Shown here one piece after another: positions 61,491-64,000 of a stretch of 64,000 bases of DNA. A program made the position numbers and the translations under genes. Below the pieces are notes generated by a model that made no database searches, was not told where the DNA came from, and worked only from the letters and a program-made list of their open reading frames with translations. Positions within the stretch are counted from its first letter, which is position 1. Each line of letters begins with the position of its first letter. The stretch is from Opitutaceae bacterium (GTDB lineage Bacteria > Verrucomicrobiota > Verrucomicrobiia > Opitutales > Opitutaceae), in the NCBI GenBank assembly GCA_041395105.1, contig JAWLBB010000002.1, positions 496,001 through 560,000 on the forward strand. Reading direction: 5' to 3'.

Positions 61491-62414
61491 ATGTCCGCCC
61501 GACCCATCTCATCCCTCTCCCGCCGCCAGTTCCTGCTGCGCACCCTCGGTCGCATCGCCGCCGGGACCGCCGTTATTCCGACCCTGAAGGCCTCCCCCTC
61601 CAAGGAGCCTCCCTTCAGGATCTCCCTCGCTCAATGGTCGGTCCGGCAGATGCACAACGATGGGATCGTCCCCGCCGTCGAATTCCCGGTCTACACCCGG
61701 CAAAAGTTCGGGATCGATGCCGTCGAATACGTCAATACCTTCTTCCCGAAGGACGGAACCCTCGGCGATTTCGTGAACGAGTTGCGTCAGCGTTGTGAAG
61801 ACCAGGGCGTCAAGAGTCTGCTCATCATGTGCGACGGTGAAGGGCACCTCGGGGATCCGGACAAGGGTGCCCGTCTCCAGGCAGTCCGAAACCACGAAAA
61901 ATGGCTCGACGCCGCTGCGGAACTCGGCTGCCACTCGATCCGGGTCAATGCCCATTCCGAAGGCACCTACTCCGAACAGCTCGAGCTTGCGGCCGACGGT
62001 CTGCAGCGTCTTTCGGCTCTGGCTCAGGCGTCCGACCTGAATGTCATCGTCGAGAACCACGGCGGGCTCTCCTCCAACGCGGAGTGGCTGGAAGCGGTCA
62101 TCAGGAAAGTCGCCCTGCCCAATTGCGGGGTCCTTCCCGATTTCGGCAATTTCCAGGAACACGACCGCTACTCCAGCGTCCAGCGCCTCATGCCCTACGC
62201 CAGGGGAGTCAGCGCCAAGAGTCATGATTTCGACGAAGACGGCAACGAAACCGGGACCGATTACTTCCGGATGATTCCGATCGTGCTGCGGTCCGGCTAC
62301 CGGGGGCATATCGGGATCGAGTATGAAGGCAGCGTGCTCTCTCCGGACGAAGGCATCCTGGCCACCAAGCGACTTCTGATCCGCACCCGCGACGCCTGGA
62401 CGGCAGGGGCCTGA
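61491..62414 (+). CDS. Tat-exported sugar isomerase/epimerase-like TIM barrel
   Basis: 307 residues. A twin-arginine signal SRRQFLLRTLGRIAAGTAV (10-28) predicts folded export. The rest is a xylose-isomerase-like TIM barrel with ISLAQWSVRQM at the start, VIVENHGGLSSN (metal Glu), GVLPDFGNFQEH (Asp), VSAKSHDFDEDGNE (His/Asp) and HIGIEYEGS (Glu). Tat-exported members are common in Verrucomicrobia and Planctomycetes and are thought to act on periplasmic sugars. Last gene of the ddl run (15 bp after the SIS gene). Confidence 0.88.
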   Translation: MSARPISSLSRRQFLLRTLGRIAAGTAVIPTLKASPSKEPPFRISLAQWSVRQMHNDGIVPAVEFPVYTRQKFGIDAVEYVNTFFPKDGTLGDFVNELRQRCEDQGVKSLLIMCDGEGHLGDPDKGARLQAVRNHEKWLDAAAELGCHSIRVNAHSEGTYSEQLELAADGLQRLSALAQASDLNVIVENHGGLSSNAEWLEAVIRKVALPNCGVLPDFGNFQEHDRYSSVQRLMPYARGVSAKSHDFDEDGNETGTDYFRMIPIVLRSGYRGHIGIEYEGSVLSPDEGILATKRLLIRTRDAWTAGA

Positions 62415-62432
62415 GAGCGGGTTATTCTTCCT

Positions 62433-62469
62433 CGGACGGCCTCTGAGGACGGCCTCTGCGGTCCGTCCG
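62433..62469. repeat. Intergenic hairpin with CGGACGG/CCGTCCG arms, second copy
   Basis: Arms 62433-62439 and 62463-62469, the same heptamers as at 1254-1291. The loop carries a 12-bp direct repeat GGACGGCCTCTG (62434-62445 and 62447-62458). It begins 19 bp after a stop codon. Confidence 0.55.
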
Positions 62470-62575
62470 TAATCTCAGGCTTTCGGTCAGATTGCGATCG
62501 AACCTGCGATCTTCCTTCCCGATTCGACATTCCCCGAGGTGTGTGCACTTTCGGCTCTTTCCAACCGCTCGACTG

Positions 62576-63217
62576 ATGACACCATCCAACCTCCTCTCCG
62601 CCCTCAATTGGCGTTACGCCACCAAGCAATTCGATGCCACCCGTAAAATTCCTGGGGACGCCTGGGAAGTGCTCGAGCGGGCCCTTGTCCTCGCGCCGTC
62701 GTCGTTCGGGGTGCAGCCCTGGCAGTTCCTCGTCATTGACGATCCGGAAGTCCGGACGCAGCTCTCGGCCGCTTCCTGGGGTCAGACGCAGCCCGTCGAC
62801 GCCTCCCACTATGTCGTTTTCACCATCCGGAAGAATCTGGATGACGTTCATATCCAGCGCTATATCGAGGATGCCGCCGCAACCCGCGGTATTCCGGTCG
62901 AGTCCCTTGATGGCTACAAGAACGTTGTCGTCGGTTTTGTCGAAAGACTGCGCGAAGCGGGCACGCTTGATGCCTGGGCCGCCCGTCAGGTCTATATCGC
63001 CCTCGGTCAGTTCATGACTTCGGCTGCCGTTCTCGCCATCGACACCTGTCCGATGGAGGGTATCGACCCGGCCAAGTACGACGAGATCCTGGGATTGACC
63101 GGCACCGATTATGCGACTGTCTGCGGTTGCGCCGCCGGCTACCGCTCGGCGTCGGACAAGTATGCGACCACCCCGAAGGTGCGCTTCCCGGGCGACATGG
63201 TCGTGAAGCATATCTGA
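62576..63217 (+). CDS. Nitroreductase-family oxidoreductase
   Basis: 213 residues from the ATG at 62576. FMN-binding nitroreductase fold: LNWRYATKQFDATRKIP (Arg/Lys contacts to FMN), LVLAPSSFGVQPWQFLVI, and AALGQ-equivalent IALGQFMTSAAVLAIDTCPMEGID. The C-terminal GYRSASDKYATTPKVRFP is typical of the NfsB-like subgroup, which reduces nitroaromatics and quinones with NAD(P)H. Physiological substrate unknown. Single gene between two intergenic regions. Confidence 0.93.
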   Translation: MTPSNLLSALNWRYATKQFDATRKIPGDAWEVLERALVLAPSSFGVQPWQFLVIDDPEVRTQLSAASWGQTQPVDASHYVVFTIRKNLDDVHIQRYIEDAAATRGIPVESLDGYKNVVVGFVERLREAGTLDAWAARQVYIALGQFMTSAAVLAIDTCPMEGIDPAKYDEILGLTGTDYATVCGCAAGYRSASDKYATTPKVRFPGDMVVKHI

Positions 63218-63261
63218 TCCCGGCAGAATCTTCAGGAGAGCCTTTACGCCTCGACCCACCG

Positions 63262-63277
63262 GTAGGCCGGCCCCAGG
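63262..63277. terminator. GC-rich hairpin after nitroreductase
   Basis: CCGGCCC-CA-GGGCCGG, a perfect stem with a minimal loop, about 45 bp after the stop. There is no T-run, so it is a weak terminator candidate. Confidence 0.3.
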
Positions 63278-63454
63278 GCCGGATTCCGGCTCAGTCACGA
63301 TCCGCGCAGTCAATCCCAAGGCATGCGCGCACGTGCCACCAGAGAGTCGCCTTGGCCGTTCGAAACCGCGTGGTCGGGCGCTTTTTCGGTTGAGGGGGAT
63401 CCCTCCTTGGGCACACTGATCGCCAACCTGTCCATCCCCTTCACCCATATCCGC

Positions 63455-64000
63455 ATGCATTGCTACGCAGCCAAGGAACGATCACCGGGAGAGAAGCGAA
63501 CCGCGCTGACCCCTTCCACCGGAAACATACTGGTCAAACTCGGCCTCGAGGTCTCGGCCGAGCGAGGTCTCGGCACCATGAGCGGTTATCTCGACGAGGC
63601 CTATGCGAAATCGGGAGTGAAGCTGATATCCGACCATGCTGCCGCCCTTGGACAGGCCGGTCTTGTTCTCGGCGTACGCAAGCCAAACCCGGAGGCCATT
63701 GCCGCCATGAAACCGGGCACCATCCTGATGAGCCACCTCGACCCGTTCAATGAACCGGACCTGGTCAAGGCGCTGGCCAAGGCCGGGATCAGTGCGATCA
63801 GCCTGGAAATGATCCCCCGGACCACCCTCGCCCAGAAGATGGACGTGCTCAGCTCCCAGGCCAATCTCGCCGGCTACTCGGCCGTCGTCCAGGCCGCCGC
63901 CCGGATCCAGAAGATCCTTCCCATGATGATGACACCGGCCGGGACAATCAATCCCTGCCGGGTCTTCATTATCGGCGTCGGCGTGGCCGGACTCCAGGCC
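63455..64000 (+). CDS. pntA: NAD(P) transhydrogenase alpha subunit (3' end beyond window)
   Basis: The first 182 codons are present and the frame runs open to the window end. It starts MHCYAAKERSPGEKRTALTP, the standard N-terminus of the NAD(H)-binding domain I shared with alanine dehydrogenase, and continues with MSHLDPFNEPDL, SLEMIPRTTLAQKMDVLSSQ and GYSAVVQAA, all highly conserved in PntA, reaching the Rossmann motif VFIIGVGVAGLQA at the edge. The complex transfers hydride between NADH and NADP+ driven by proton flow across the inner membrane. The 237-bp gap before it shows only the hairpin at 63262. Confidence 0.95.
   Translation, partial: MHCYAAKERSPGEKRTALTPSTGNILVKLGLEVSAERGLGTMSGYLDEAYAKSGVKLISDHAAALGQAGLVLGVRKPNPEAIAAMKPGTILMSHLDPFNEPDLVKALAKAGISAISLEMIPRTTLAQKMDVLSSQANLAGYSAVVQAAARIQKILPMMMTPAGTINPCRVFIIGVGVAGLQA

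Noticed and set aside
1..64000. tRNA or rRNA genes
   Set aside because: I found no T-loop plus acceptor pairing in the gaps; a covariance-model scan would be decisive.

Overview
The window is high-GC chromosomal DNA with densely packed genes, many GTG/TTG starts, few obvious Shine-Dalgarno sites and no ribosomal or transfer RNA genes that I can see. The mix of genes (heparinase II/III-like lyases, phytanoyl-CoA-type dioxygenases, Gfo/Idh oxidoreductases, xylose-isomerase-like TIM barrels, CUT1 sugar ABC transporters without their own ATPase, an RHS protein, short palindromic repeats between genes) fits a polysaccharide-degrading Verrucomicrobiota bacterium, most likely of the Opitutae. That placement is inference from gene content, not from a marker gene.

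Layout. Positions 1-16 kb are mostly housekeeping: the 3' end of a GH20-like hexosaminidase, serine acetyltransferase, dapF, pyrD (reverse), an unknown very acidic protein, hemB (reverse), cysS-thrS (the latter without a TGS domain), a PIN/TRAM membrane protein, an EVE protein, an exported helical protein, and the tyrA-aroA-cmk cluster. Positions 15.8-22.9 kb hold a coupled three-gene cassette: an exported repeat-like protein, a 2014-residue secreted RHS protein whose C-terminal module carries a metzincin-type zinc protease motif, and a small AT-rich exported protein that overlaps it by ATGA and is a candidate immunity protein. Just downstream a complete IS66 element (2390 bp, perfect 8-bp target duplication GAATAGGG) sits inside an older remnant with an IS481-like transposase start.

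Positions 25.6-27.4 kb carry trpS and a left-handed beta-helix acyltransferase-like gene (both reverse). Positions 27.7-44.6 kb are a carbohydrate catabolism region. A TIM-barrel isomerase is followed by a seven-gene operon in which every junction is a 4-bp ATGA overlap: oxidoreductase, unknown lyase-like protein, two ABC permeases, binding lipoprotein, unknown beta-sandwich protein, heparinase-like protein. Next come two divergent modules that each pair a phytanoyl-CoA-type dioxygenase with a heparinase II/III-like protein. Positions 45-49.4 kb encode an RND efflux pump and its membrane fusion protein. Positions 49.8-57.5 kb hold a small membrane protein, a sialidase-like BNR protein, an outer-membrane barrel, and a short-chain dehydrogenase / dioxygenase / FAD oxidoreductase / aldehyde dehydrogenase group. 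Positions 57.6-64 kb hold chrA (reverse), ddl, a ROK kinase without the usual zinc motif, a SIS isomerase, a Tat-exported TIM-barrel protein, a nitroreductase, and the 5' part of pntA.

The best candidate for an undescribed system is the RHS-metzincin toxin with its overlapping candidate immunity gene. Second are the ATGA-coupled lyase/ABC operon and the lyase-dioxygenase modules, whose substrates cannot be read from the sequence.
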